Assembly: GCF_014642175.1 (NCBI RefSeq)
Contig: NZ_BMIL01000003.1
Location: 327,978-391,977 of the forward strand
Direction: 5' to 3'
Length of the DNA stretch: 64,000 nucleotides
DNA from: Pedobacter quisquiliarum
GTDB lineage: Bacteria; Bacteroidota; Bacteroidia; Sphingobacteriales; Sphingobacteriaceae
Every line of letters starts with the position of its first letter. Position 1 is the first letter of the stretch. Of this stretch, positions 35,213 to 44,428 are shown one piece after another. A program made the translations under genes and the position numbers. Under the pieces are notes generated by a model, which saw only the letters and a program-made list of their open reading frames with translations, was not told where the DNA came from and made no database searches.

Positions 35213-37756
35213 TTAAGCATTCTTTCTTAAGATCTCTAGTGGAGGTCTATTCAATGCTGATCTGCTATTTAGAACACCTATAAGGGTGGTTAAAAGGGAA
35301 ATGCTGAAGAATATACTCACTACGGTTAACCAGTCTGGAGAAAATGGTACCTCAAAGCTAAATTTGGCTAATCCCCAGTTTCCAATTAAGGCAAGAACAA
35401 TACCTGTAAAAGCAGCTATTGACCCAAGGAAGAAGTATTCCAAGGCTGTGATCATAAAGACCTGCAAACTACTGGCACCAATAGTTCTTAGTAAAACGCT
35501 CTCCTGCATACGTTGATATTTGCTGATCAAGACAGAAGATATTAATACGATCAATCCAGTGATGATGCTGAAGCTCGCCATAAAGCGGATGACGAAGCCG
35601 ATCTTGTTCAGGATCTCATCAAGTACATTTAATATAAGTGCTAAATCGATGATGGACACATTTGGATAAGTAGAAACAACTTTCTGCTGAAAGGCAGCTG
35701 AAGCTGCGGCATTGGGTACACGGGTAACCAGCACATGAAATTGAGGTGCATCATCAATCACGCCTTTCGGAAAGACCAGGCGGAAGTTCGTTTGCACCCT
35801 GTTCCAATCCACTTCCCGGATGCTACCAACAATTGCAGGCACCATTACCCCTTGCACGTTGAATACCAAGCGATCTCCTATGCTGAGGTGTGCAGATTTT
35901 GCATAACCCTGCTCCAGGGAAATATGTGCTGTATCTTGCGCTTGTCCCTGCCATTTACCTTCTATCAATCTTTCACTTGATGTAAGACTATCTCGGAACG
36001 TAACGCGCAATTCCCGATTGTAAGCTCTGTTGGAGTACTTGCGTATAGAATCGTTTTTATTCTCCATGGCATTCACGCCGTTGATTTCCTGCAAACGCAT
36101 GGTCACGATCGGCACTTCTTGAATCAATGGGAGTCCTTCAGACTTGGTAAGTTCAGTTATCGCTGCGCGCTGTTTCGATTGAATATCGAAGATCACCATG
36201 TTTGGCTGGTTCTCACTTGTTGATAAGGTAATCCGATCCATCAGGATGGACTGTACAAAGAATAACGTACAGATGAATGTTGTTCCTAATCCGATAGACA
36301 AAACCAGGATAGTTGTCTGGTTATTCGGCCGGTAAAGATTAGATAACCCCTGTCTCCAGATATAGCTCCAGGAGGAAGGGAAAAACTTTCGGATCAGCCA
36401 AACGCTTGCTGCAGCAACACCATAAAGTACGATAAAGCCGATAACAAGGCTAATGGAAAAAACTAATGTTTGTCGCCAGCCTTCAAGTTGCAACCTTGCG
36501 AAGCACGTGATGAATCCAAAGATCAGCAAGTAAACAAACCAGCGCCATGGATCCTTGCTTGTAGATTCCGTATGGTCTGATACTCTTATGGTGTTCAGCG
36601 GTGATACTTTCCTGATGGATATTAGCGGTAATAGGGAGAAGAGTATGGATATTATTACACCCAGTAAAATGCCCTGTCCGATGGCTTTCCAGGATATTGT
36701 AACCTGAAGTTCCAGCGGAAGGAAATCTTTGAATACAATAGGCAGTACTTGCTGTATGATTGAGCCAAGCGCTGCACCTGCAACGGCGCCAATGAAACCA
36801 ATGATGGTAATTTGTATCAAAAAGATTAGGAATGCCTGTTTGGAGCTTAAGCCCATACAGCGTAGGATGGCAATGCTCTGCATCTTCTCTTTTACATAGA
36901 TGTGCACGGCGCTGGCCACACCGATACACCCGAGGAGCAAGGCGATAAACCCTACCAAGGAGAGGAATTTCGTAACATCAGAAAAGGACCTTCCTGTGCT
37001 TTCTTTTTTCGACTTTATGGTGTCCTGATCCAGATCGTGGCGCTCAAAAGCAGGGGTCAGTCTGGTGACCATAGCATCCACATCTGTTTGTGGTTTCAGT
37101 TTGTAGTAAAAATTGTAATTAATTCTACTGCCTTTCTGCGCCAGATTCGTAGCCTTTAAGTACCTTAAAGGCATGAACACGGAAGGTGCTATTGTGCTTG
37201 AGAAACCAGTTTGACCTGGTGCCTGATTAAGAATACCTGCAATTCTAAAGTTTACTTTCCCGATCTGCACGGAATCACCAACATTTGCCTGGTATTGCAA
37301 CATCAGTGTTTTATCTACAAGCACGTCGTGTTTGTCACGAAAGGTTTTGGCTGCGGATTTAGGGGTAGTCTCTATGTCGCCATAAAATGGAAAATTGCCG
37401 CTTAAAGCTCTGATTTGAACGAGCCTTGTACCACCGCCCTTCATGAACAGGATCATGGATGGAAAACTTTGTTCTTCACTATAAGCATCCGCCTGCTTTC
37501 TAAGCGAGTCCGTAAATTTCCTTGCTGCAGAGTCAGGAGATTTGTTGGTCCTCACGTCTAAGTCCGCACCGATAAGCGTGGCTGCCTGGCGATCAATATC
37601 TTTGGTTAAATTATCACCTATGCCATAGATCGCCACGAGGGCAGCAATGCCCAGGATCATAGAAGAGATGAATAGAAATAGGCGGGCTTTATTCTTCCGG
37701 CTGTCGCGCCAGGCCATTAAAAAGAGCCAGGAAATGTTCAAGGGTTTGTTTTCCAT
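35213..37756 (-). CDS. ABC transporter permease, FtsX/YbbP type
   Basis: 847 residues with the large two-domain FtsX architecture: one helix near the N-terminus, a periplasmic domain, three helices, a two-helix linker, a second periplasmic domain and three C-terminal helices. This length and order match YbbP. The ATPase gene is 2 bp upstream. YbbAP-type transporters are type VII (MacB-like) machines that may extract lipids or hydrophobic molecules from the membrane. The cargo is unknown. Confidence 0.9.
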   Translation of the reverse strand: MENKPLNISWLFLMAWRDSRKNKARLFLFISSMILGIAALVAIYGIGDNLTKDIDRQAATLIGADLDVRTNKSPDSAARKFTDSLRKQADAYSEEQSFPSMILFMKGGGTRLVQIRALSGNFPFYGDIETTPKSAAKTFRDKHDVLVDKTLMLQYQANVGDSVQIGKVNFRIAGILNQAPGQTGFSSTIAPSVFMPLRYLKATNLAQKGSRINYNFYYKLKPQTDVDAMVTRLTPAFERHDLDQDTIKSKKESTGRSFSDVTKFLSLVGFIALLLGCIGVASAVHIYVKEKMQSIAILRCMGLSSKQAFLIFLIQITIIGFIGAVAGAALGSIIQQVLPIVFKDFLPLELQVTISWKAIGQGILLGVIISILFSLLPLISIRKVSPLNTIRVSDHTESTSKDPWRWFVYLLIFGFITCFARLQLEGWRQTLVFSISLVIGFIVLYGVAAASVWLIRKFFPSSWSYIWRQGLSNLYRPNNQTTILVLSIGLGTTFICTLFFVQSILMDRITLSTSENQPNMVIFDIQSKQRAAITELTKSEGLPLIQEVPIVTMRLQEINGVNAMENKNDSIRKYSNRAYNRELRVTFRDSLTSSERLIEGKWQGQAQDTAHISLEQGYAKSAHLSIGDRLVFNVQGVMVPAIVGSIREVDWNRVQTNFRLVFPKGVIDDAPQFHVLVTRVPNAAASAAFQQKVVSTYPNVSIIDLALILNVLDEILNKIGFVIRFMASFSIITGLIVLISSVLISKYQRMQESVLLRTIGASSLQVFMITALEYFFLGSIAAFTGIVLALIGNWGLAKFSFEVPFSPDWLTVVSIFFSISLLTTLIGVLNSRSALNRPPLEILRKNA

Positions 37757-37758
37757 AG

Positions 37759-38436
37759 CTACAGACTATCGTTTAAGATGGCGCCACCTTTTAAGCGTAT
37801 GATTCTGTTTGTTTTCGAAGCGAGCTCCAGATCATGGGTAACCAGAATTAAGGTCGTTCCGGCATCTCGATTGAGCTCAAAGAGAAGCTTTTCTACCTTC
37901 TGGCCAGTCTCCGTGTCAAGGTTTCCCGTTGGTTCATCGGCAAAAAGTATCTTAGGACTATTGGAGAAAGCACGTGCAAGTGATACACGTTGCTGCTCAC
38001 CACCGGATAGTTGTGAAGGGTAATGGTGCCCCCTTGCTGCCAGTCCAACTTTCTCCAGTAAAGTTAAAGCGCTGGCTTTTACATTCCGCTCACCTCTTAA
38101 CTCAAGTGGTACCATAACGTTTTCAAGTGCGGTGAGTGTCGGTAGAAGTTGAAAGTTCTGGAATATGAAACCCACGTGTTGGTTCCTCACACGAGCACGT
38201 TCGTCTTCATTGAGCTCATCCAGTTTTATCCCGTTTAATACTACGGAGCCGCTGCTCGCCCGGTCTAAGCCGGCGCACAAGCCCAGGAGGGTCGTTTTAC
38301 CACTACCTGATGGCCCTACAATGGAAACAGTAGAACCCTGTTGAATTTCGAAGTTGATGTCGTTTAATACGGAGAGTGTTTTCCCTTGTGCAGGGTATGT
38401 TTTGCTGAGATTGCGGACGCTTAGGATTTCTGTCAC
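37759..38436 (-). CDS. ABC transporter ATP-binding protein (YbbA/LolD type)
   Basis: 225 residues with Walker A GPSGSGKTT, Q-loop IFQNFQLLP, signature LSGGEQQR, Walker B ILFADEPTGN and the switch histidine VTHD. It forms a transporter with the downstream permease, and its gene diverges from a TesA-like esterase gene. The same order (ybbA/ybbP against tesA) is known from E. coli. Confidence 0.94.
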   Translation of the reverse strand: MTEILSVRNLSKTYPAQGKTLSVLNDINFEIQQGSTVSIVGPSGSGKTTLLGLCAGLDRASSGSVVLNGIKLDELNEDERARVRNQHVGFIFQNFQLLPTLTALENVMVPLELRGERNVKASALTLLEKVGLAARGHHYPSQLSGGEQQRVSLARAFSNSPKILFADEPTGNLDTETGQKVEKLLFELNRDAGTTLILVTHDLELASKTNRIIRLKGGAILNDSL

Positions 38437-38511
38437 AGTACTTTATTAATTTTTAAATTTAAAACCTAAATCTATTGGATATGTTTTGGTATTTCCAGTT
38501 ACTTTGCGATC

Positions 38512-39189
38512 ATGACACTACACAGATTTTCAAAATTCGGATGCCTCATGGTATGTTTTCTAGTAGCCTGCGGCAATAATACGACTACAAAGACGGATGC
38601 GCCAACGGTTAATGTAGAAAATAAAATACAGGAAAAAACGAAGACGGTACTTTTCTTTGGAGATAGCTTAACTGCAGGCTACGGTCTGGAGGACCCAGAA
38701 GCTGCATTTCCATACTTGATTGAACAAAAGATTGATTCTTTGCAGTTACCTTATAAGGTTGTAAGTGCGGGCTTAAGTGGTGAGACATCTGCAGGAGGGA
38801 AGAATAGGATAGACTGGCTATTGAAGCAGCAGATGGATGTGTTTGTGTTGGAACTCGGTGCCAATGACGGTCTCAGAGGCTTGGATGTTCAGGAAACCGA
38901 ACGCAACCTGCAGTCTATTATCGATCAGGTTCAGGCAAAGTTCCCAGAGGCGAAGATCGTTGTCACTGGCATGATGGTTCCACCTAGTATGGGTGCCAAA
39001 TACGCAAACGGGTTCAAAGAGATATTCCCAAGGTTGGCAAAAAAGAACAATGCTGCTTTCATTCCATTTTTACTGGAAGGCGTAGGGGGTGTGCCTGATC
39101 TGAATCAAGCAGATGGTATTCACCCGACCGTTGAAGGCCACAAGATTTTGGCTGAGAATGTCTGGTCAACGCTCAAGGATGTATTATAA
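38512..39189 (+). CDS. SGNH/GDSL esterase, TesA-like, lipoprotein
   Basis: 225 residues. Signal peptide ends at LVAC, giving a lipid-anchored protein. SGNH blocks: FFGDSLTAGYG (Ser), SAGLSGETS (Gly), LGANDGL (Asn) and DGIHPT (Asp and His). Related to TesA, a periplasmic thioesterase/lysophospholipase and arylesterase. The divergent ABC pair suggests that the esterase and transporter treat the same lipid-like compounds. Confidence 0.92.
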   Translation: MTLHRFSKFGCLMVCFLVACGNNTTTKTDAPTVNVENKIQEKTKTVLFFGDSLTAGYGLEDPEAAFPYLIEQKIDSLQLPYKVVSAGLSGETSAGGKNRIDWLLKQQMDVFVLELGANDGLRGLDVQETERNLQSIIDQVQAKFPEAKIVVTGMMVPPSMGAKYANGFKEIFPRLAKKNNAAFIPFLLEGVGGVPDLNQADGIHPTVEGHKILAENVWSTLKDVL

Positions 39190-39218
39190 ACACTGTCCGT
39201 CGTTTCTTTTTATATAAA

Positions 39219-40238
39219 ATGGACAGAAAAAAATTCCTATCCGTTACAGGTCTGCTTACGGCCGCCACATCTATAGAAGGGTTCGCCCCGGGCGACAAAG
39301 CGCTAAATAAATTCATTGTTCCGCCTTATTTAAAACCTGGCGACACGATTGGGATCACGAGTCCTGCGGGCTACATAAGCCTCGAGGCAATACAGCCTGC
39401 GAAATTGCTCATGGAGCAATGGGGCTTTAAGGTGCAGGTTGGTGAAACCATTGGCAAACGGTCTTACACCTTCGGTGGAACTGATGCAGAGCGTAAAGCT
39501 GATCTGCAGGCCATGATGGATGATCCTTCGCTTAGCGCCATTATGTGCGCAAGAGGAGGCTACGGACTGGTGAGAATCATTGACGATTTGGACTTTTCCA
39601 GGTTAAGGAAAAACCCGAAATGGATAATTGGATTCAGTGATGTCACGATATTACACAGCCATTTACATCAGTTTGTGGATATGGCTTCTCTGCATTCAAA
39701 AATGTGTAACAGTTTTCCGGATGTCTGGGCATTGGCAGAACCGATCCAGGTGGAAACAATCAATTCAATTCATGCTGCACTTACCGGGAGTAAGATGAAA
39801 TATGAGGCATCTTATATTAAGTATAATCGTATGGGCACAGGAAGGGGCATGCTAATCGGAGGCAATCTTAGTATTTTAGAAACGCTTTCGGGTACCGCCT
39901 CTGCGATGGATACCCGCGGCAAGATTCTATTTCTTGAAGATACGGGGGAGTACCTATATAGTATAGATCGGATGTTGTGGAACCTAAAACGCTCGGGTAT
40001 GTTGAGCGGTTTGGAGGGTATGATTATCGGGAATTTTAAAACAAAAGCTGATGACCCAGAAGAAGCATTTGGCAAAACCATCTATGAAATCGTGCTTGAA
40101 AAAGTGCAGGACTATGGTTTTCCAGTTTGTTTCGACTTTCCTGTGGGGCATCAGCGTAGTAATTTTGCACTAAAGTGCGGCGTAATGCACGAGCTTAGGG
40201 TTTTTTCAGCAGGTACACAGTTGCTTGCTTTGGCTTAG
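39219..40238 (+). CDS. LD-carboxypeptidase (peptidase S66), exported-looking
   Basis: 339 residues. MEROPS S66 fold with the nucleophile Ser140 in IGFSDVT, a Glu in the LFLEDTGEY segment and a His in PVGHQRSN. These cut the terminal D-Ala from muropeptides (L,D-bond). Classic LdcA is cytoplasmic, but here residues 1-22 (MDRKKFLSVTG then LLTAATSIEGFA) look like a signal sequence, with a weak Tat flavour but no RR. Its end overlaps the end of the convergent small gene by 4 bp. Confidence 0.9.
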   Translation: MDRKKFLSVTGLLTAATSIEGFAPGDKALNKFIVPPYLKPGDTIGITSPAGYISLEAIQPAKLLMEQWGFKVQVGETIGKRSYTFGGTDAERKADLQAMMDDPSLSAIMCARGGYGLVRIIDDLDFSRLRKNPKWIIGFSDVTILHSHLHQFVDMASLHSKMCNSFPDVWALAEPIQVETINSIHAALTGSKMKYEASYIKYNRMGTGRGMLIGGNLSILETLSGTASAMDTRGKILFLEDTGEYLYSIDRMLWNLKRSGMLSGLEGMIIGNFKTKADDPEEAFGKTIYEIVLEKVQDYGFPVCFDFPVGHQRSNFALKCGVMHELRVFSAGTQLLALA

Positions 40239-40516
40239 GTGGCGATCAGGCCATCATCGGCTTTATCTTCCTCTGGCTTTTGTGAATTTCCAAGATCGGT
40301 TTTTGATGGCGTTCCGGTTAAGGAACCATCATTATCTGGCATCTCCTGATCTAGGTTGTTCGAGTGGTTTAAGTTCTCTACGCCAGGTAATTCATCCGTA
40401 TCCCGGTGTTCTGTTGTGCTGTTGTAATCGGGGCTGGTTAGATTCTGGGGATTGTTTATGTCATAGTTCTCGCCGCCTGGCGCATTTTCTTTCGGATTTT
40501 TATCGTTGGTTACCAT
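40235..40516 (-). CDS. small acidic disordered protein, unknown
   Basis: 93 residues, rich in Asn, Asp, Glu, Pro and Gly, with no hydrophobic core and no signal. It is probably intrinsically disordered. The composition is like the short, stress-linked hydrophilic proteins often seen in Bacteroidota. It has no recognised family. ATG 40516 is divergent from the histone-H1-like gene, and its stop overlaps the S66 peptidase gene by 4 bp. Confidence 0.6.
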   Translation of the reverse strand: MVTNDKNPKENAPGGENYDINNPQNLTSPDYNSTTEHRDTDELPGVENLNHSNNLDQEMPDNDGSLTGTPSKTDLGNSQKPEEDKADDGLIAT

Positions 40517-40561
40517 AGGTTTAAGTTTTTCTGGTTAAAATATTTACTTTAGTAACTTAAC

Positions 40562-40583
40562 AAAACCATTAAAAAATGGTTTT
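40562..40583. other. hairpin in a divergent promoter region
   Basis: AAAACCATT and AATGGTTTT pair around AAAA. It sits between the divergent disordered-protein gene and the histone-H1-like gene, so it could be an operator rather than a terminator. The rest of the gap (40517-40692) is AT-rich and shows nothing else clear. Confidence 0.4.
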
Positions 40584-40692
40584 AATAACTAAATAAGGAT
40601 GTAAAAACCTTCAATTGATGAATAATTGATTTGCAGGAAATCCAATAATTATTAACTTTAAAACATAATCAAATAACTAATTTCAAAAGAGC

Positions 40693-40872
40693 ATGGAAAA
40701 ATTTTCAAAACTAAAGGAACTTGTTGCCGGTGTTGAAGCTGACGCGGACAAATTTTATAACTCAGGTAATGGTGCTGCTGGTACACGTGTACGTAAAGCA
40801 ATGCAGGAATTGAAAAACCTGGCACAAGAGATTCGTACTGAAGTAACCGAGAAAAAAAATAGCGATAAGTAA
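40693..40872 (+). CDS. histone H1-like DNA-binding protein
   Basis: 59 residues, beginning MEKFSKLKEL and ending in KKNSDK. The pattern VRKAMQELKNLAQEIR is the core of the Bacteroidota Hc1/histone H1 domain. It is a small, mostly helical nucleoid protein. It is shorter than the usual 100-residue cut-off but clearly coding: in-frame ATG, Lys-rich ends and a strong terminator right after it. Confidence 0.85.
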   Translation: MEKFSKLKELVAGVEADADKFYNSGNGAAGTRVRKAMQELKNLAQEIRTEVTEKKNSDK

Positions 40873-40884
40873 TCTGCTTTTGAT

Positions 40885-40916
40885 AAAAAAAGGCCCGCAT
40901 TAGCGGGCCTTTTTTT
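40885..40916 (+). terminator. intrinsic terminator
   Basis: GGCCCGC and GCGGGCC pair around ATTA, with A and T runs of seven at either side. It follows the histone-like gene. Confidence 0.95.
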
Positions 40917-41014
40917 ATTTTTATGATTTTTGATTTGTTACCATGTTTGAAATAGGATCTAAGCGCCTATACGCTGATGCCAAGCATTTTAGTATATAAT
41001 TTAACTTCAACATC

Positions 41015-41698
41015 TTGGAAAAGACATCAACTCAGAAAGATAACGAGAAGAAGCTGGCGGCGGCTGCCGCGGTAAAATTTGTACAAGAGGGGAGTATCGT
41101 CGGACTTGGAACCGGATCATCTGCGTTTTATGCAATTCAAGAAATTGCAGCACTTGTAAAACAAGGCATGCAGATCCAGGGCGTTGCAACATCTGAGCAG
41201 ACCGCATACCTCGCTGAAAGCTTAGGTATTCCTGTTCTTGGTTTTGATGAAGTACATGCGATTGACATCACCATAGATGGAGCGGATGAATTTACAACGG
41301 ACCGAAAGCTTATAAAAGGTGGTGGTGGGGCGCTATTTAGAGAAAAGATCGTAGCATCTATGTCTAAACAGGAAATCATCATCGCAGATGCTTCTAAGCT
41401 GGTTAAACAACTCGGTGCGTTTACGATCCCCATTGAAGTTATCCCACTGGCAACAAACTACGTCTTACAAGAACTTAAGTTAATAGGGGGAAGCGCATTG
41501 CTCCGTAAGAAAAGTGGACACCTTTTTGTAACTGATAACGGTAACCACATCATTGATGCAGATTTTGGTCTGATTGATCATCCTGAAGCGCTGGCTAAAG
41601 CATTGAACAACATTGATGGCTTACTCGCACATGGCATCTTCATAGACCTTGCCACTAAAGTCATTATGGCGGATGGTGATGATGTTGTTTACTTTTAG
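41015..41698 (+). CDS. rpiA: ribose-5-phosphate isomerase A
   Basis: 227 residues from TTG 41015. Motifs: GLGTGSSA (phosphate binding), DGADE, KGGGGAL and the Lys in the last. It interconverts ribose 5-phosphate and ribulose 5-phosphate in the pentose phosphate pathway. The YeeZ-like gene follows 18 bp later, so the two may be co-transcribed. Confidence 0.95.
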   Translation: MEKTSTQKDNEKKLAAAAAVKFVQEGSIVGLGTGSSAFYAIQEIAALVKQGMQIQGVATSEQTAYLAESLGIPVLGFDEVHAIDITIDGADEFTTDRKLIKGGGGALFREKIVASMSKQEIIIADASKLVKQLGAFTIPIEVIPLATNYVLQELKLIGGSALLRKKSGHLFVTDNGNHIIDADFGLIDHPEALAKALNNIDGLLAHGIFIDLATKVIMADGDDVVYF

Positions 41699-41716
41699 GA
41701 CGTCTTAATTAGAATC

Positions 41717-42532
41717 ATGGTAAATCGTGTTAGTATATTAGGTTGTGGCTGGTTTGGAACTGCTCTCGCGGTACACTTGCTCAACGATGGGTTTGATGTT
41801 AAAGGTTCGGCAACAAGCAAAGAGAAGGTGAGTGTCCTTCAACAACGTGGCATCCCGAGCTATAATATTAGACTAGATCAGGAGGTAAGTCTCCTTATTC
41901 CTGATTCGGATTTCTGGTTAAGTGATGCACTCATAATTTCTTCCAATGTGAAGCTTGCTGCAAATGACGGTTATTGTTCCGGCATGCAAAACCTTGTTCA
42001 ACAGGTGAAATCAACAGCCATCAAAAAGATAATTTTCATCAGTTCTACCAGCGTGTATGGTGACCACAACGCGGTTGTAGATGATCATACAGCCTGCAGT
42101 CCGGACAGTCCCTCTGGAGCGGTGCTGCTTGAACTTGAGTCTTTACTACAAAATATTCCAGGTGTACAGTTTGTCGCACTACGTTTCGGCGGTTTGGTGG
42201 GGCCGGGAAGATTGCCTGGATCTTTCTTCGCGGGCAAAAAGAATATCCCAAATGGTTTAGCGCCAGTGAACCTTATCCATCTCGAAGATTGTATTGGAAT
42301 TACAGCTTTATTGATAAGTCTTGACAAGCTGCCCTCAAGAGTGAATGGGGTATCACCGGATCATCCTTCAAGAGCCGAGTTTTATGTGCTTGCTGCACAG
42401 CATCAAGGTTTTGAAGTACCAGAATTCATAATGGAAAAAGCGGATTGGAAGATCGTCGGAAGTAGTTTTCTTCAGGAAAGGGGATATGCCTTCCGCATTA
42501 GCGACTGGAAAACCTGGTTGACATCTCTTTAA
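41717..42532 (+). CDS. NAD(P)-binding SDR-like protein (YeeZ family)
   Basis: 271 residues. The Rossmann start is SILGCGWFGTALA (residues 6-18). It has FISSTSVYGD in the middle and the extended-SDR tail, but the YxxxK pair of true epimerases is not obvious. YeeZ-family proteins are of unknown reaction. A cofactor-binding enzyme of the cytoplasm is all that can be stated. Confidence 0.8.
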   Translation: MVNRVSILGCGWFGTALAVHLLNDGFDVKGSATSKEKVSVLQQRGIPSYNIRLDQEVSLLIPDSDFWLSDALIISSNVKLAANDGYCSGMQNLVQQVKSTAIKKIIFISSTSVYGDHNAVVDDHTACSPDSPSGAVLLELESLLQNIPGVQFVALRFGGLVGPGRLPGSFFAGKKNIPNGLAPVNLIHLEDCIGITALLISLDKLPSRVNGVSPDHPSRAEFYVLAAQHQGFEVPEFIMEKADWKIVGSSFLQERGYAFRISDWKTWLTSL

Positions 42533-42574
42533 TTTTCTAAGTTCCTAAAATTGTGATTGTATTAGTCAATTCAG

Positions 42575-42684
42575 TTAAACTGTAGTTGCACTAACCGGTT
42601 CTAATGAAAGTATATTTTTAATAACCGGTTACAATAAAGTGTAGTTACAATCGAAGTACAGTTGCACTAGCTGCTTACAATTAG
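42575..42684. repeat. array of a short RGTTRCAMT motif with two AACCGGTT palindromes
   Basis: The motif RGTTRCAMT, or a near form, recurs at 42585 (AGTTGCACTA), 42628 (GGTTACAATA), 42644 (AGTTACAATC), 42661 (AGTTGCACTA), and loosely at 42598 and 42674. Two AACCGGTT palindromes lie at 42593-42600 and 42623-42630, exactly 30 bp apart. The array is in non-coding DNA between the YeeZ-like gene and the tRNA-Arg terminator. Confidence 0.6.
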
Positions 42685-42715
42685 AGGCTGCGGCACTCAA
42701 AATTCCTGTAAAAAA

Positions 42716-42747
42716 CAAACCCCTGTAAGAAAACTTACAGGGGTTTG
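42716..42747 (-). terminator. intrinsic terminator of tRNA-Arg
   Basis: CAAACCCCTGTAAG and CTTACAGGGGTTTG form a 14-bp stem around AAAA. On the minus strand it is followed by a T-run, so it ends the tRNA-Arg transcript. Confidence 0.9.
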
Positions 42748-42762
42748 GAACTAAGTATTTCG

Positions 42763-42836
42763 TACACCCAACAGGATTCGAACCTGTGACCGACGGTTTA
42801 GAAAACCGTTGCTCTATCCAGCTGAGCTATGGGTGC
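42763..42836 (-). tRNA. tRNA-Arg(UCU)
   Basis: 74 nt. Acceptor stem GCACCCA/TGGGTGT (one G-T), D arm with AGCTCAGCTGGATAGAGC, anticodon arm ACGGT-TTTCTAA-ACCGT giving TCT, T arm CAGGTTCGAATCCTG. Discriminator A. CCA is not encoded. Confidence 0.95.
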
Positions 42837-42909
42837 CTATCCGCTTGGAGCGCCAAAGATAGACGTTCAATTGAACTTCAGCAAATGTTAATTGAAAATA
42901 TCTTCTATT

Positions 42910-44301
42910 TTACTGATTTGCAGGCTCAAAAATTAAAGACCGCTTCTTTTCAGGATTATTTTCCGCATAAGATAAGATCAGATTGACAATATAGTCGTTT
43001 GATGGGTACGGCTGTAAAGCAGACTTTAGCATTTCGAAATCATTAACGTCCGAATGGAAAGATACGTAGCCCATGCCATAAAATTTCCCATTCTCAATCC
43101 ATACGCAACTTTGCTCATCTTCAGTGCGCCCCTGATCAAACACCACAAACGAAGGAAGCATCAATTTAAGGTGGTTTATAGCTTCCTGTACACGTAAGTT
43201 ATAAGCGGTAGAATCTTCAACCCCTAAGCAGGCACCCTCACAAAGCCCATGCTCATGACCTGTGCAGGCAGTTCGGTTACGTTGTACAAAACACAGTTTC
43301 TCACAGAGACGGAATTCACGGATCAAAGTTTTAAGCAGGTTGTGCCCATCCAAGATGCTGTTGAAGCTGTAAAGTGATGGACATTGCTTTTTGTATTTGT
43401 CTATGCCCAATCTGATGTAGCCATTCTGATCGACGTATTCGTACAAGGCGTATTTTTGTTCAAATCGCTTGAGTGCACGGTTATTTTCCGGCCAGAACTT
43501 TTGTATTTGTGTCGCTTCCAGGATTAGTGCCATCAGTTCTGTACCACAAATATCATAATCAATATTGTGTATATTTTTCAGGAATTCCTGGCGCTGTTTA
43601 CTGCTGCTGTTCCCACTAAAATGAGAACAAACACGTTTCTTTAAGTTTTTAGCTTTCCCTATATAAATGATCTTTCCTTTCTGATCACGGAAATAATAAA
43701 CCCCTGGCTGTGAAGGCAGTCTATCAATGTAATTTCTGGAAAGATGCGGTGGCAAAACCTGCTCCTTAGATGCTTTTTCCAGCGAACGCGAAATGTGAGA
43801 TTCCACATCAGCATCCAGTAGCTTTGCAAAGAGGACGGCCGTCGCCGCAGCATCGCCGCCAGCCCGGTGTCGATTTTCTAAGTTGATGTCGAGTGACTTA
43901 CAAAGCTTGCCTAAGTTATAGGAGCTTAAACCAGGGAAGAGCTTGCGACTTAACCTAACGGTACATAACTTCTTGCAGTTCAAGGTGTGTCCGGATAAGG
44001 AGAGGTGATGCCTGATAAAAGCATAATCAAAATTCACATTATGGGCAATAAATATCTTATCATGTAGCAGCTCATAAATATGAACCGCAACTTCTGAAAA
44101 AGTAGGGGCCTCGGCAACCATTTCGTTGTTAATGCCTGTAAGTGCCTCAATATAGCTGGGAATAAATTGCTCAGGGTTGATTAAGGATTCCCAGGTTTCT
44201 ACAACAGTGTTCCCATCCATGATATGGATGGATATCTCTGTGATGCCATTTCCGGAGGGGCACCCACCAGTTGTTTCAATATCTACAACGGCGTATTTCA
44301 T
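42910..44301 (-). CDS. DEDDh exonuclease fused to GIY-YIG nuclease
   Basis: 463 residues from ATG 44301 (a TTG at 44313 is possible). Residues 1-170 are a DnaQ-like 3'-5' exonuclease with VVDIETTGG (Asp7, Glu9) and the late [10 protein letters not shown] motif. Residues about 200-280 are a GIY-YIG domain like UvrC ([21 protein letters not shown]). The remainder resembles the UvrC-like C-terminal part of Cho-type proteins. Such fusions are known in Bacteroidota and probably cut DNA in repair. Exact lesion unknown. Confidence 0.88.
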   Translation of the reverse strand: MKYAVVDIETTGGCPSGNGITEISIHIMDGNTVVETWESLINPEQFIPSYIEALTGINNEMVAEAPTFSEVAVHIYELLHDKIFIAHNVNFDYAFIRHHLSLSGHTLNCKKLCTVRLSRKLFPGLSSYNLGKLCKSLDINLENRHRAGGDAAATAVLFAKLLDADVESHISRSLEKASKEQVLPPHLSRNYIDRLPSQPGVYYFRDQKGKIIYIGKAKNLKKRVCSHFSGNSSSKQRQEFLKNIHNIDYDICGTELMALILEATQIQKFWPENNRALKRFEQKYALYEYVDQNGYIRLGIDKYKKQCPSLYSFNSILDGHNLLKTLIREFRLCEKLCFVQRNRTACTGHEHGLCEGACLGVEDSTAYNLRVQEAINHLKLMLPSFVVFDQGRTEDEQSCVWIENGKFYGMGYVSFHSDVNDFEMLKSALQPYPSNDYIVNLILSYAENNPEKKRSLIFEPANQ

Positions 44302-44428
44302 CTTGTTTTTCAATATAGGTTCGATTGCATAAAGATGCTAATAAACTTAGTATATCTTAAATTTATTGCAATAAATGACAATACTGGCATACAAATGGCT
44401 TGTACCTCAGCGAAATGAGGGTAATTAG

